In this document: piece after piece, positions 27,270 to 40,351 of the stretch | Numbering within the stretch: position 1 is the stretch's first letter | How the letters are laid out: each line of letters starts with the position of its first letter | Assembly: GCA_003344405.1 (NCBI GenBank) | Contig: NOWV01000154.1 | Span: 62,001-126,000, forward strand | Origin: Trichoplax sp. H2 | Lineage: Eukaryota; Placozoa; Uniplacotomia; Trichoplacea | Length of the DNA stretch: 64,000 bases | Direction: 5' to 3' | Notes under the pieces: model-generated | Told to the model about the DNA's origin: nothing | The model's input: only the letters and a program-made list of their open reading frames with translations | The model's database searches: none | Translations under genes and position numbers: made by a program

Positions 27270-28092
27270 ATGGACGACAAAAAATCCAAAGAAACCCCGA
27301 AGAAATTGAGACCTTGTTGTGCTTGCCCTGAAACTAAAAAAGCTCGGGATCAGTGGTAATTCTTATCTACTTTTAAGCCTATTTGTATATGATACATATG
27401 TAAAAATAGTTGGTAAATCTATTGGACTTGATCCTACTTTTGTCATAATACCGTAATGTACAGTACTGTACTACTAGGGTACTATGCAGTCCAGCTGCAT
27501 ATTCTAGTATGCAGTAGTCCATCGCTTAACTTTACGCTATAGACTACCTTTTTTTCGGAGCCTTCTCTTTAGTAGTCTGTAAATCATGATTGTTCAGCAT
27601 TGTACTTGTCATTGCAGCTTCTTTTTTCAATCAATTTCTTCAATGTAGCATTCTACAAGCATCATCCTTAGTATACTGTGCTGAAATTAATCAGCTATGC
27701 CCTCGTTTTCTCGATCCCAGTTACGACACAATAAATATAGCATTGTGCTTTGCAGTATATGCCTCATGTTACCGAAAATCAAGCATCTAAAACTGTAGCC
27801 CAGCTGTACATGCAATATTATTTACAAGTCATATAATCAACAATAGTATCAGCATATTATTATATATTGATCAGTTTTGTAACTGCTTACTAATGGCTTC
27901 ATTTCGCTACTTTAAACTCGAAACTGCTGATACAATGCTTGATAACCCGTGTATCATTGTAAAAGCACTTAAACGTTGACGTTATAATTTTTTCATTTTT
28001 TACACAGCATGATAGAGAAAGGTGAAGCAGACTGTCAAGACTTAATAGAGGCGCATAAAGATTGCTTAAGACAGCATGGTTTCAAGGTCTAA
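27270..28092 (+). CDS. COX17: COX17, copper chaperone for cytochrome c oxidase
   Basis: Two exons, 27270-27355 and 28008-28092, split within the third codon base of a Cys (TG|C) and encode 56 residues. The product carries copper in the mitochondrial intermembrane space to SCO1/COX11 for cytochrome c oxidase assembly. It has the diagnostic [14 protein letters not shown] block: the CC copper-binding pair, then a twin CX9C pair ([11 protein letters not shown] and [11 protein letters not shown]). It ends in HGFKV like animal COX17 (HGFKI/ALGFKI type). Length and motif match the family fully. The start ATG is the first in frame and is followed by a lysine-rich N terminus. A possible poly(A) signal AATAAA lies at 28354. 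Palindromic GTAC repeats flank the gene and lie in its intron (27453-27490). Confidence 0.96.
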
Positions 28093-30166
28093 TACGTTTG
28101 GGTATTAGTAAGGTCAGGGAATGAATACAAAATCTGAATGCCAATTTTTTTATATTTCATAACTGGATTCAGTCTAGTCAATGCTATTTCATCTGAAATA
28201 AGCAAAGTAGCTATCTTTAAAAACAATACAAATGTGAAAACATTACTGGTGCTTCATGGACCTTAATCCTTAATTTGAAATTTATAACGTAGATGATTAT
28301 ATATGTTTTGATACAATTAATGATAATTGTTGGATTCGATTACACTATTAGTTAATAAATAAACTTTATCGATGATGTAATTTGAAATGTTTTATCTTGC
28401 GATTTACCTTCTTGAAGATAGCTTAAATAATAGACCTGCGATTTGCTTTAAATAGGAATGGCGAAGCATTCAGCTGAGGTTTCCGGTTACAAATAAGGAT
28501 TCAATTCTTGTGGCAACCTATGACTTCGCTACAACCGCCTTGATAGATATTATATATTTACAATTTAAAAGTATTAATTTTATTTAGCTGTTTACCTGAT
28601 GTGGATACAGTATACGGTAGACACACGTGCTCACTATGCATTTTGGAAGTTACTTTTTAGTTCCAAATCAAACTTTTATTTATGGTTTATGTGCTGTTCA
28701 TGAAAATGTTATATACTGTACGAGCAATTTTGTGTTGAATCAATAAATAAGAAATGCCAATACAATATGGAGCAATACTTGTTCGAAAATGCAGCATACA
28801 CAATATTGATACTTTTAACTTGGAATCAAGGAGGCATAACTCTTCGTATTGCAAGGACTGCTGAATTTATAACGTTTTCAACCTGCTCTTACAACTCTTT
28901 GCACAAACTATTAACGTTGCCTCACCAAGCAATAAAACGATATGCTATTTAAGAATTGCAACCCTTATTAAATGCTCCTACCTAGCTAGTACAATCGATG
29001 CAAGTCATTTTTCTCGGCGAAATTACATCGTCGATATACTTACATTTTTGAAAGCAATAAAATTAGTTCACCTTCGTTGTTATATTTGCTTAGTAAAGTT
29101 ATTCAAGTAGCACAGCTTACTCATATATCCTGATTCATAGAAATACAAGGAACTTGAGCTACCGGTTGTAAATATTTTATTCACTTTGAAATAATGTATA
29201 TAATAATATTAGTACGGATTGTTCACTTTAATACAGTACTGTATGTAATATTTCATAAATAACACCCTGAAACATTTAAAAACAACAAAAATACTGCGGT
29301 ATATGTTACGTACGTATATCTGTAGACCGTAAGATACGAACATCTTAAACTGTACATATGTAGTTTGCATGTGAATATACTCTATACAGTGATACTTTGC
29401 ACGTAGAGTTGTAGATGATACTATTTAGCATCAACACAAATTTACTGCAGTACAATAATGTAAATCACAGAAATTCTTTTTGTTAATAATTATAATTATT
29501 TATAAGTTCGGTAAAAGTCATAAATATGAATCATAAATTGCCTCAATTTTAATACGTAAAACGATTACGAAAAGCATCATCAACGATGCCATCGTATTTG
29601 TATCAATTAAGTCGTATTACTGAAATACAGTACTATGACCTCTATTGCAATGTACAAAGAAATCAAATCCTGATAACCGTATAGGCTATGAATTGATATT
29701 TAAATAAAAACAGTTTCTTCATATACTTTTGAAGAATTAGCTCGTATTAACAGTCAGATAATACAATAGAGCATATTTATCTTAATAACAGGAAAGTGAA
29801 TATTAAGTAGGTTCGGCTTAAGATCATGAATATTATTAACATTGATAATTTTCTGATAATTATAATAGATTAACATTGTATCTACAATATATAACATCTT
29901 GTAGGAATATCGTCGATCACAACCTCAGAAAAATGGTTGTTGGCAATATTCGAAACATAATTACAAACTTGAACGATAAAACGTTACAAAAGACATCGTC
30001 CCAACATATTTAATGAATACAAAGACACCAATTCCATTGATGTAAAATGAGACATGAACACTACTTAAATATTTAAACAGCATACACATATATATGCTCA
30101 CTACTTACGATAAACTCTCAACGCAAGGCAGACACTACTTTACTTTATAATCATTGATGTTTTATT
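28093..30166. other. convergent intergenic region, no gene seen
   Basis: Space between COX17 (+) and the ARID1 homologue (-), which converge here. It holds the 3' UTRs of both, with no other supported feature. Confidence 0.5.
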
Positions 30167-31659
30167 TTACATGCTACCGTCATGCAGTGCTTGAGCTAAG
30201 ATATTGATCACCTTCGATACCAAATTCCTGGACATAGTAAGGTTTAATATTCGATCAATGTACGGAAGAAAGTGTTCTTTATTTTCGATCGATCTAGCAA
30301 GCGCAGCTATAGCTTCCGCAGCACAACAAAGTATGTAATTGCTTGTGCCACCCAAATGTTCATGATCAATTCGCTGCTCGTTCGATATTTTTCTTGTCGA
30401 TAAACGAACTGTGACAATGGAAACATGATCCTCAATAAAACGAATTAATGAAGATAGACACGTGTTCGAATAACATTCTTCGCAAAATGCTTTCTCAGAT
30501 CGAAAAAAATTCGATATGAGAACTACAGCAAATTCTCTACTTGATACATGCATGCGATTACTAACAAGTTCCACTAAGCATGCACTCAACTGTTGTGCGA
30601 GAGCTGGGCTTATTATTGATGATAGTGTATTCTGATTGTTTTTCAGAATACTGATCTTTGCCAATGACTCTAAAGCCAACTTTTCCATAGAAAGCCCCGG
30701 CGCATTTGCAGAGGGTGGAAACACATCTACTGCCTCAGCGCACTTACAAACACACCAGTAAATTAGTGCTTCTATAATCGGTCTTGAGAGATCGTCAGGT
30801 AACAAGGTAACATCCAGTTGACCAGATAAATTGGAAAAAACAACAAGAGTATTTTGTCTTATGACTTGAAGGCAGTTCCACCACCATTTCGATGAGTTAC
30901 TATCTTTCAGCATTAACATTTGACTTAAAGTGTGTAATAGTCGTAAATGTTTACACATTATAACATCATTACCAACAATAAATGACAAACTCCTAAATAT
31001 ATTCGAAATACAAATGCAGCGTCTGGATGCCTCATCATCAGATTCACTTTGGGTATATAAGCAGCACTCCTGTAAATTAGCACTACGGCGATATTCTATA
31101 GATTGCACCATACTCTCTCTGTCGGAAGAGCCCGGCGAATGATTTGCTAAATCATTTTCTCCCTCTATATCCATCATTTCAGTATCCCCATTTTTTAGCA
31201 AATCACCATTTTGAGTGATTTCCTGAAATAGTGTAGCTTGATCAGATTCATTTAGATTAGACATATTGATATCGGAGAACGAACTGGAAAGTTTACAGCG
31301 CTTATTTTCCAGAACAAGCATTTTATCCAATTTTGGAGTGTTAAGATTGGACAAAGAGTGTTGAATGTAAGAAAGTTCCTCTAGTTCGCTTTGAATGAGA
31401 ATATCAATCTTTTGTTGCACTAATCGATCAACTTTTATATCATTGGATTTTATGTCTCTAACGCTTTTAAAAATTATTGACAGAGACGTTATGTAATGAT
31501 CAAGAATGGCATCTAATAGCCCTGGTAAGCGTGCCAAATCGAAGTATCCCACTGTCTGATTATCTTCTAATAATATGTTAAGTGTATCTAGTGCCCAAGT
31601 CGATTCAATTAATAGTCCTGACTTTAGTGACATCAGCAAACGCCATGCTTCTACGGGTC
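30167..31659 (-). CDS. ARID1: BAF250_C domain exon of ARID1 homologue
   Basis: A single 1,493-bp last exon. It opens with EAWRLLMSLKSGLLIESTWA, then LDTLNILLEDN and LARLPGLLDAILDHY, which is the strongly conserved start of the ARID1A/B C-terminal domain. Further helices continue to the stop TAA at 30167. This domain contacts the core BAF module in known structures (family knowledge). Confidence 0.93.
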
Positions 31660-34600
31660 CTAAAATAAAGACCGCAATAAGTTCAAGTTAGTAATATGGT
31701 AGACGTAGTTGGCGTATGAAGCTAAACATTATAACTAAACTTGCACAACATAATAATACGTAATTCAATGTATTTCACCTAGTTCATGAGCAGTTTTTTT
31801 CCTTCTCTCTCTCAATGTGACTTTTGTGTTTTCCACAATTATATTTTCTTTACTCCTTGAAATTACAGCTTTCTGAGTAATTCTGTTCTGCTCCTTTAAT
31901 TTGAGAGAAAATCCATTCTATATCATTACGAATTAAACATCAGCAAATGATGGTTTCACTACTTAAAGCCTATTAGAGCGTCAATTATAGTAAGAAGATA
32001 CTTTATGGTACTAAAAAAATGTTTCTCGCATACGCGCTTTACATATATATTAGAAATTTGCAAGATTATGATTCTTACGACCGCGCTAAAACACTAAATG
32101 CAACGATTTACAATCGCTTGTATGCGCATACACTTAAAGATCATCAAAGCAAGGTAAATTGAACAACAAACTTGATATCATAATCAAAAGTATAACGAAA
32201 AGGTTATATACTTTATCCTAGACTACAGAAATCGTCAGATAGGATAAATAATAAAATTGTTACTCACATAACGATTCGTAACCTCAGATCTGGTATCGTT
32301 GTTGTTATTCAAGTAACTCTGCTTTAGTGATGCAGCCGATAATGCGACCCCAGGTCCAGACCTTTGACCTTGCGACGCGACCGGGTAAGCATTAGGATTA
32401 TTAGCTACTAGATAAAGATGACGATGGTTAGAAATAATCAAATCTCTATCAATACAACCCAAAAGTAGATATCACGGAATACCTAATTGATTTTTAGCGC
32501 CATTATTAAATGTTTCTAAACTAGATTTTTCATTCCAAGAGTTCGCATTATTCGTCGAAGTGTTATCATAGCTTTGAGGGCAAGGCGCTGATGACATATA
32601 CGCTGGTCTAGCAGCTGGGCTTGAAGATGGTACAGCTTTATGACCTGGTGATTTTAACTCATGTGCACGAGAATTAGGAGGCTTAGAGACATTCGCAGAT
32701 TCGCTAGAATTAGATGCTTCATGTTCATGTGATAATATATAATCTGGTAGATCAAAATTAAAATCAAAATCGTCTGAATTTACAAAATCAGCAAGATCAA
32801 CTACGGTATCCGTTAATTCTTTATCATTGAGGATTTCTTTGTTTGATTTCGTCGTAGCTTTGCTATTTTGTGGTGAATACGTATTGCGAGTAGGTGTGCT
32901 CTGATCGACGTTCTCATCATCATAATTTTTCTTTTTAATACCGCGTAAATATTCAGTCTCTATCTTAACATCGATACCATCTTTATCATTTTTGCATTCA
33001 TAAGGAAGGATGTAATGTACGTAGTGAGTAAAAAGAGCGTTAATAATCATAACTGAACTTTCAAATCCCATACTAGTAGCAACTTCTTTCCATAATTTTT
33101 TCTCAGTTACCTGTATGAACAAGAAATGATTTAGAAGTTCCTATACTTTACAATGGGATTCTGCCTTACTGCTAACTTTGTTAACAATTTACCTCGGTAG
33201 AACCTCCTAGATCCTTCACATATTTATATAAGTTATATAGATCCAGTAATTGCTTGTTCATAATTGGAACTCTTTCAACTGGATTACCTGATTTTACGCG
33301 ATAATTTAGTAAAGTTATGCAGCATTTCTAAATGTAAGTTAGTGATACATATTTTACAGTTTTAGTTACCTTGGGCTTGTCGTAATGAAAGAAGCTCATC
33401 TAAAAAAGCCTTCTGCTTCTTGTTATTGTATAATTTATACAAATGATCAACCTTTAAAATGGAAATAATACACGGTTAAAAATTTAAAATAAACTATATT
33501 TAGGCCATTTAACACTGATTTACTTTCTCATAGCCTACTGGGGAAACAGCACGAGGAGTATTTCTACTAGATTGCGAAACCTACAACACATTAAAATTAG
33601 CAAAGTCATCAGTATTTAATTTATCCTATTTAAATAAGTCATTTAAATCAACTATAGCCATACCGCACAATCAAATGCTTGAAGCAAAATTGGTTTAAAA
33701 AACATCTATTGATCCTATTTCGTTATCAAACTGAAGCTTTAACAATCGCTATCTAAGCTTACTGGTGAAAGACCAATAGGTGGATCCAAAAGATCACTAA
33801 GAATATCATCCAATTGTGACGCATCTGTCAAATCATTGCCAACGTTCAAACTTCCTGGAACGTTCTTCCCAGGTCTTCGGCTCGATACATCTCCACGTAA
33901 ATACGGAGATGAATCAGAACGAGCTAAATTTTTTGATAACGCGCAGATGCAATACATCTCGTTAATTTATTGTTAAGACTAACAGTGAGTGCTAAAACAT
34001 CGATTAGGATTATTTGAGGATTGTATTTTACGCTACATTACTAGATGATCTTTATCACAAACGCTTTTAAACAGTAAAAAACTTTAATCATACGCTTTAC
34101 ATAAGCTAATTAAACCATACCTAATTGGTCATCATGTTGTGTAACAGTCGCGGACATAGTATTCTGGTCTGTGAAGCCAGTTAGCGATAACATTAAAGCG
34201 GTTAATTATCATCATTAACGCTATATTTATTTTTATATTACTATTTGACTACAATATGTAAGTACTGTATTAATTAATTACGTTTTAGAGAAGGTGACGG
34301 TCCAGAAGATTGGTTTAACAGTGCTGGTGTACGTTGTTTGAATACCGTAGCTTGGTTGTTCGAATTTGCAATAGAGTTTACAGGTGAGTGTCTAGTTGGT
34401 CTCGACTGGCCCTCTAGAACAGATGTCATAGAAGGCTGGATCATACTATTTCCGGTTCCGAGTCCAGATGAAGCCTATAATATTTAAGTTAAGAATTATA
34501 ATATATGGTAATTAATATAATGAAGGAAATAAAATATGCAAAGGTACTTGTTTATACCTTATGCTGTAACACTTGCGCAGTTCCAGTAGAATGTCGAGTG

Positions 34601-36897
34601 ATAGGAACTTGTATCACCTGTTGTCTCTGTGATTGTGAAATGTGAGTATTCTGATAATTAGGACGAAAATATGATTGTTGGCTGGTTTGCTTAGGTCCTG
34701 ACTGTGCCAACGATCTCTGCAAGATAGACCTGTTATCTATCTGTTGCGTTTGTAACTTCAACTGTTGTGCTTGTATAGCATAAGTTTGTAACGATTGTTT
34801 TTGAATTGGATTCGATTTCGTGGGTATATTACTAATACCATCGTTTCTACCATAATTAGGTGATAAGATTGGACTCGCTACATGTTGGCTAGGCATTGCA
34901 GATTGTTGCTGTTGCTGCTGTGCTTTTCCTGGCTGATTTGATTCTATCTGATGATACTAAAGAATACAAAATTACTAGTTAACACCAACGCAAATCATCA
35001 TAACAATCTACAGCACAATCTATCAACGATGCTAATAAAAGAAATAGTCTAAACATAAATACTACAGAATGACGACCAGAGTATTTTATTTAATACAGAT
35101 GATACTGTGTAATTAAGTAGAACCTGCTAATCAGCGAACTACTGAAGCAATCTTTTAAAACTTTCAAATCCGAGGTTATAGAGACTATTAATAAGTAAAG
35201 ATCATGCAGAATATGCTGCATAACTGAAAGTAGTATCAATCAGAAATGTTTTTGAACTAGGTAAAATCAATTACTGCGAATAAGCCAGGAACTACAGAAT
35301 ACAGAATCAAGTTTATGCAAGTAGGTAGATAACTACGATACAAATATTATAAATTAACTAATTTGATTTAAATGACACTATGAATACCAAATCATGTAAA
35401 AAGATACTTATGTTTATATGTAATTTTTGTCAATACTATGTACGTATGATACTAAATACTGAAACACTGTTACTGTCAAAACTTGTAAAGCTGGAAAATT
35501 GATATTAATCACAAATATGTAAAGGATGGTAAATACTCTTTCCACTCGTAGCCTTATAAACAGTATAGAATAACATTTAATACGGGCTAACTTCTGAATT
35601 AATGAAATGATTTTTAGATATGATCGCGAGGGCAGTATATATACAGTAGTTGCATTTAAAACAGAGAATACCAATATTATAATTATAACCATCCTAATTG
35701 GATATACATGTATATTAGTTAGTATTACTAATAAGCATTAAGGTATGATCTTAAACCGTACATTAAGACGTGAGGATACTGTATCAAATAAGAGTCCCGA
35801 CATATCGCGTAATTTCAACTTATAATTCAGTCATATCAAATAGATAGTATAAGATGTACGATAAAACAGATGAATAATTTGACGTAGGAAAGGATGATAA
35901 AAATCACCATATCTTCTATAAATACCTGAGGATTAACATTGACAGAGGTTTCAGAAGCAATTTGCCTGTTTCGATATTGTCCAGTGTGAATACCACCAGA
36001 ATTATCCATATAACTACCACCAGTACCACTACTAGCATTATTACCGTCATTTCCAGCTAAAGTCGTATCATTTGTCTTACGTCTTTGTTGCAATTGTTGA
36101 TGAGACGAATGATACGATGGAATATTTCGATTATAGTTTGACTGATAAGAATAATTTTGATACTGCAGCTGGCTACGAGGATCTATTGTCCGAGACGCGG
36201 CATCAAGTTGTAACTGTTGACTAGATGGATCATGCGATTGATGGTGTCGTTGCAAGTATGCTCGCTGACCTTGTTGCATATTAATTAATTGCGCTTGTGA
36301 TTGTTGCTGGTGCTGTTGTTGTTGAACGGGAACTCGGTAAGGTAACGGTGTCGTCTTGCCATGCGATGCCATTTGTAAATTTTCGTTACTTCCATACTGA
36401 TTAGGTGCTTGATGTCTTACCAAAGCATTTAAGTTAGCATTTGTATTCGCATTTCTATTATTGCTAGGATTAATTTGTGGCTGATGATGCTGCTGCTGTG
36501 CCTGCATATTAGCCATAGCTGAATTTCCCAATCGTTCATAGGCAGATGCGACTCCTTTATTTCTAACAAAAGTACCCTGTCGATAACCAACTGATGAATT
36601 GGAAGTGTTATCTAGCAATTGAAACATAATATTCTATTATTAATTATTATCCTATTTGTAAATAGTGTTAATAGCAAGCATCTATCTATCTATCTAGAAT
36701 GGTGGTATTACTTTAAATGAATTTCTATTACCTGCTGCAAAGGATGAGTTACTTATGTTGGCTACATTATTGCTCTCGCCGCGATTGATGGCTATGTTGG
36801 TATGACCAGGTTGATATCGCGGTTGTTTTAAGTTGAACATATCGACGTGGCTACCAGAATTAGGATACGGAGTTTTACATAAATCTTTACCATCCAT
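30167..36897 (-). CDS. ARID1: ARID1/BAF250 homologue, SWI/SNF (BAF) subunit
   Basis: Thirteen exons join in frame to 1,427 residues: 36712-36897, 35926-36633, 34558-34956, 34282-34474, 34121-34168, 33763-33923, 33524-33580, 33370-33451, 33193-33287, 32483-33110, 32268-32407, 31779-31872, 30167-31659. The protein is the DNA-binding scaffold subunit of canonical BAF chromatin-remodelling complexes in the nucleus. The order is typical of the family: a long Gln/Asn/Ser-rich disordered N half, an ARID domain, a linker with basic KKK/RERRKK segments, and a C-terminal BAF250_C armadillo-like domain. It is shorter than human ARID1A (about 2,285), mostly in the disordered part. The start is the ATG at 36897; an upstream in-frame exon cannot be excluded. 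The gene lies tail to tail with COX17. Confidence 0.88.
32483..33451 (-). CDS. ARID1: ARID domain exons of ARID1 homologue
   Basis: Three adjacent exons (33370-33451, 33193-33287, 32483-33110) build the AT-rich interaction domain. Visible landmarks are DHLYKLYNNKKQKAFLDELL (helix 1), MNKQLLDLYNLYKYVKDLGG (helices 2-3) and TEKKLWKEVATSMGF followed by the last helix with YVHYILPYEC. These match the conserved LDLYxLYxxVKxxGG, KKWxExA and YxxYLxxxEC pattern of ARID1 proteins. The C-terminal part of the third exon is a Ser/Pro/Asp-rich linker. Confidence 0.88.
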
Positions 36898-37339
36898 ACT
36901 ACTTTTAATCCAATCTATCAAATATGATATTGGATTTGTTAATCGTAAAAGTGAAATAACAACTCAAGGAATACTGCTGTAGAGAACATGGAATAAGTCG
37001 ATCTACTGCAATGATTCTTGGGACATTGAAGTTGTTGTAACATTCAATGCAGCAACACTACGATATTTCTAACGTAGTCTAAAGCACAATTTGATACTTG
37101 ATAAAGTAAGGAAAAGAAGGATACGACTCACAAGTCAATCCAATAGGATATAGTAAACACACTACGTTATAAAGATCGTTTTACACAACTCAATAATTCT
37201 TTACGTTATATCACTCTTTCTTAATATACTGTCTTTTGTTCCCTTTCCTTACCTTGAGTCCTTTTCTTTTGTATCGAAATCTGACGTTTACCGCTATGCA
37301 CTAGTGTATAAAGCTTTGTGGATTGTGTTCAATCGTGAA

Positions 37340-38880
37340 CGGCGCTGAAAATTGCGTACTGTACGCAATACTGTACTGTACGAGTGTACGTACTGTACAC
37401 TGTGTACAGTACTGTACAGTACAGTACTGAGATCCTGTCCTACTGTACAGTATACTGTACTGTACAGTACAGTACTGTGACCGTGCACTATGCACCGTAC
37501 TGTACTGGACAGTACAGTACTGAGATCCTGCCCTATACTGTACTGTACAGTACTGTACTGTGACCGTGCACTACTGTATGCACTGTACAGTACTGTACTG
37601 GACACTTGGACAGTACAGTACAATACAGTACTTACAGTACTGTATCTACTATAGTGTTTATGATCAATGATCATAAGTTCATAACAATGCAGCAGTGTCA
37701 GTCCTTTTTCAGTCCATGATTTTGAAAGCATAAGAAAATCTACTTTATTTCAGAGTTCTTGTGATTGCTCTACTACGGCACTGTATTCGTAGGAACTGTA
37801 CAATGCTGTACAGCAGGATTTCTTAAAGACAGAATCTTAGTATTTTATTATAAAGATCTTTTTTATGTCTCTCAATGAGTTTCTTCTATGGTTTAAAATA
37901 ATGAGTTCAACACAGAGCTGGTCATTACTATTTCTTTTTCTTTACATGTTCCTGATAGCATTTCTTGACTCGATAGTGAATCAAGAATATTCAGAGAGCC
38001 TTGAGCCCTTGACTTTGAGTACTGTACTCTACAGTGCACAGTGTACAGTACCATGACTGTACTGCGTAAACCAGAGAAATTTCGCTTCGGTTCACTACTT
38101 TTGCTGACAGTCACTACTGTACACGTAACAGTAAATTGCTATCTACTGTATTGTACAGTTTCACAATGTCGCAACAGTAAAGTACAGTACTATGTACTAC
38201 AGTGTACAGTACAGTATTGTAAAAGCCCATACAGTATACTGTACTGTACTATACAGTACAGTGTACAGTACGCTACAGTGTACAGTACTGTACATGGTCT
38301 GGTCCGGTCCGGACCGTCTACAGAATACTGTACTGTACTGTACAGTAGAATTCAAAGATGGATCTACAGTACTTTATACTGTACACTACAGCAAGCGCGT
38401 TATACTGTACAGTACTATGCGTAGTACTGTATGGGATAGTAATAATATTAAGGTAATATTAATTACAATATTATACTGTACAGTACTGTACCATCTTAGT
38501 ACTGATAGTACTGATCGCAACATACTGTACAGTACAGTACAGTACTGTACAGTACAGTGTTCATGGTCTGGTCCGGTCTGGACCGTCTGCAGAATAGAAT
38601 TCAAAGATGGACCTACAGTACGTTATACTGTACTATACAGTACAGCGTACAGTAGTTGTACTGTACTGTACTGTACTGTACTGTACTGTATGTCAAGGTT
38701 AAACAATTTGGGTAGCGAATCTGGATCACAAAGTAGATAGTGTACGCTTGCAGACTTATGGCATTATTGAAATGACCAGCAATACAGTCGGCATCCTGGA
38801 TTTGACTCAACGCTGACATTAAGTACTGCACTGTACACTGTACACTGTACAGTACAGCAGATACTACAGTAGTAAAGTTA
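37340..38880. repeat. palindromic TACTGTACAGTA satellite array
   Basis: About 1.5 kb dominated by overlapping, self-complementary GTAC-centred units, present on both strands by symmetry. Two higher-order repeats are visible. One is a unit of about 90 bp with ACTGAGATCCTG and GTGACCGTGCACT landmarks (near 37425-37490, repeated near 37518-37575). The other is a unit of about 250 bp with GGTCTGGTCCGGTC...GACCGTCT and AGAATTCAAAGATGGA (near 38295-38360, repeated near 38570-38615). Open frames here are artefacts of the repeat. It lies upstream of ARID1 and downstream of the GPCR gene. Confidence 0.92.
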
Positions 38881-39255
38881 CCGCCAATCTGAACAATTTA
38901 CCATTCCAATAAATGTTGAAATCTTGCAAAGTCAAATGGATCACCGCACGCAGTGGAAGCAGGCGACTTGAGCGATATAAGTTTAATTCGTAAAATTTGC
39001 CATTCCTAAACAATATTATTAAAGATATTCGCTATAATATCGAGCATAATCCTACTTTCAGCTCTTGGTACGGCATTATTTCTACATAGAGCTGTTTCCA
39101 TGATATCAAAGTGAGTCATGTTGCAATTGACATCGTACATTACGCTGGCGCTAGATGTGTGAAATATTTATTCATTTATTATTGACTATTTATTTTTCAT
39201 TATTTATGCCAGAAGTAATGCATTTATATTCAGTACTTATGAATGAATGAATTAA

Positions 39256-40351
39256 TCATTCGTAATCGTCCTCAAGGGTGTTATAAATTGTGCTGAGAAT
39301 GAGAACTTTTGAGCGGGTAGGCTGAGCTTGACTTTTCGGTTTGCGAATGAACTTGGTTAAACAAGTCGCTGGAAGAATAAATAATCTTTTAAATACAGCT
39401 CTACCAGTTATGGTATACAAGAATGGATTAACAGCAGAATTAATAGGAAGTGCAAAAATACCAACAAATTGTAATGTAATAACATCAACACCTCTACTGG
39501 TTATGAAACCAAAATTATTCACAGCATAATACGGTACCCAGCTAATCAAGTCAGTTATCAGTATGACACATAGACGCATTGCAAGTATTTTACTTTCCTT
39601 GGGAATTATTTTTCCAGCGGCTTTTCTAGTTTTGTACACAGAAATAAATATCCCAACGTAAAGGGTGCAAGTGATAATCCAACCAATAATAGTGAGAAAT
39701 ATATAGATTATCATCCAAATGCGGTACAAATAGTTTTCATAATTGCTTGGCATACACATGCTGTTGTACGTATATAATCGATTATGACCTGGTTTATCGA
39801 TACTGAATGATGCCGGCACAAGTGCAAATGTAAAGCAAGCTAGCCATATTATACCGGTAATCACTCGAGTAGCAAGCATGCTCAACTTTTCTGCCTTAAA
39901 CACCAAAGCTATAACGATAAACCTATCGACACTGATTATTAACATTAAAAAGACAGAGACTAAGCTTGATGTAGTCACAAGGATGCAAGATAATACACAT
40001 AAAGGATTCCTTAACCACTCCTCTGACCGTTGACCATACTGATTATTGTTGTAATTTGAATTAGCAAATGCTATAATAAATAGGTAAATTGACATAACAA
40101 GATCAGACATGGCTAGATTATTGATTAGTAGAATATGAACTTTCCCTTGAGTATTATTGAGATAACAGTTCTGAATAATAACAATGATATTGCCAAAAAA
40201 CGCCAAGCAACCAACAACCCAGACGAAGTACTGTAATGAAATATGAGCAAGAAGGTGCTGACATGATGATAAAGTATCAGATATCATCGATGGTTCACAG
40301 GTCACAATTTTAGCAGGTATTATACAACAAAAATAAGGGCGATTCGTTAAC
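39256..40351 (-). CDS. GPCR exon 51: hinge and seven-transmembrane domain
   Basis: Starts with the Cys-rich hinge (YFCC, TCEP, SSC) seen between LRRs and TM1 in LGRs. TM1 has GN (FFGNIIVI), TM2 has NNLAMSDLVMSIYLF, and TM3 follows the conserved Cys with LCVLSCILV and ends SVDRF in place of DRY. TM4 is GIIWLACFTFALVP; TM5 is WMIIYIFLTIIGWIIT; TM6 is LCVILITDLISWVPYYAV; TM7 is LPINSAVNPFLYTITGR (NPxxY as NPFLY). The cytoplasmic tail is short with CLTKF and an acidic end DDYE. TM6-TM7 are the best match to RXFP/LGR. Confidence 0.93.

Noticed and set aside
37294-38831. Overlapping open frames of 60-180 residues on both strands
   Set aside because: They are made of TVQY/STVLY-type repeats, the direct result of the GTAC satellite; no independent coding signal.
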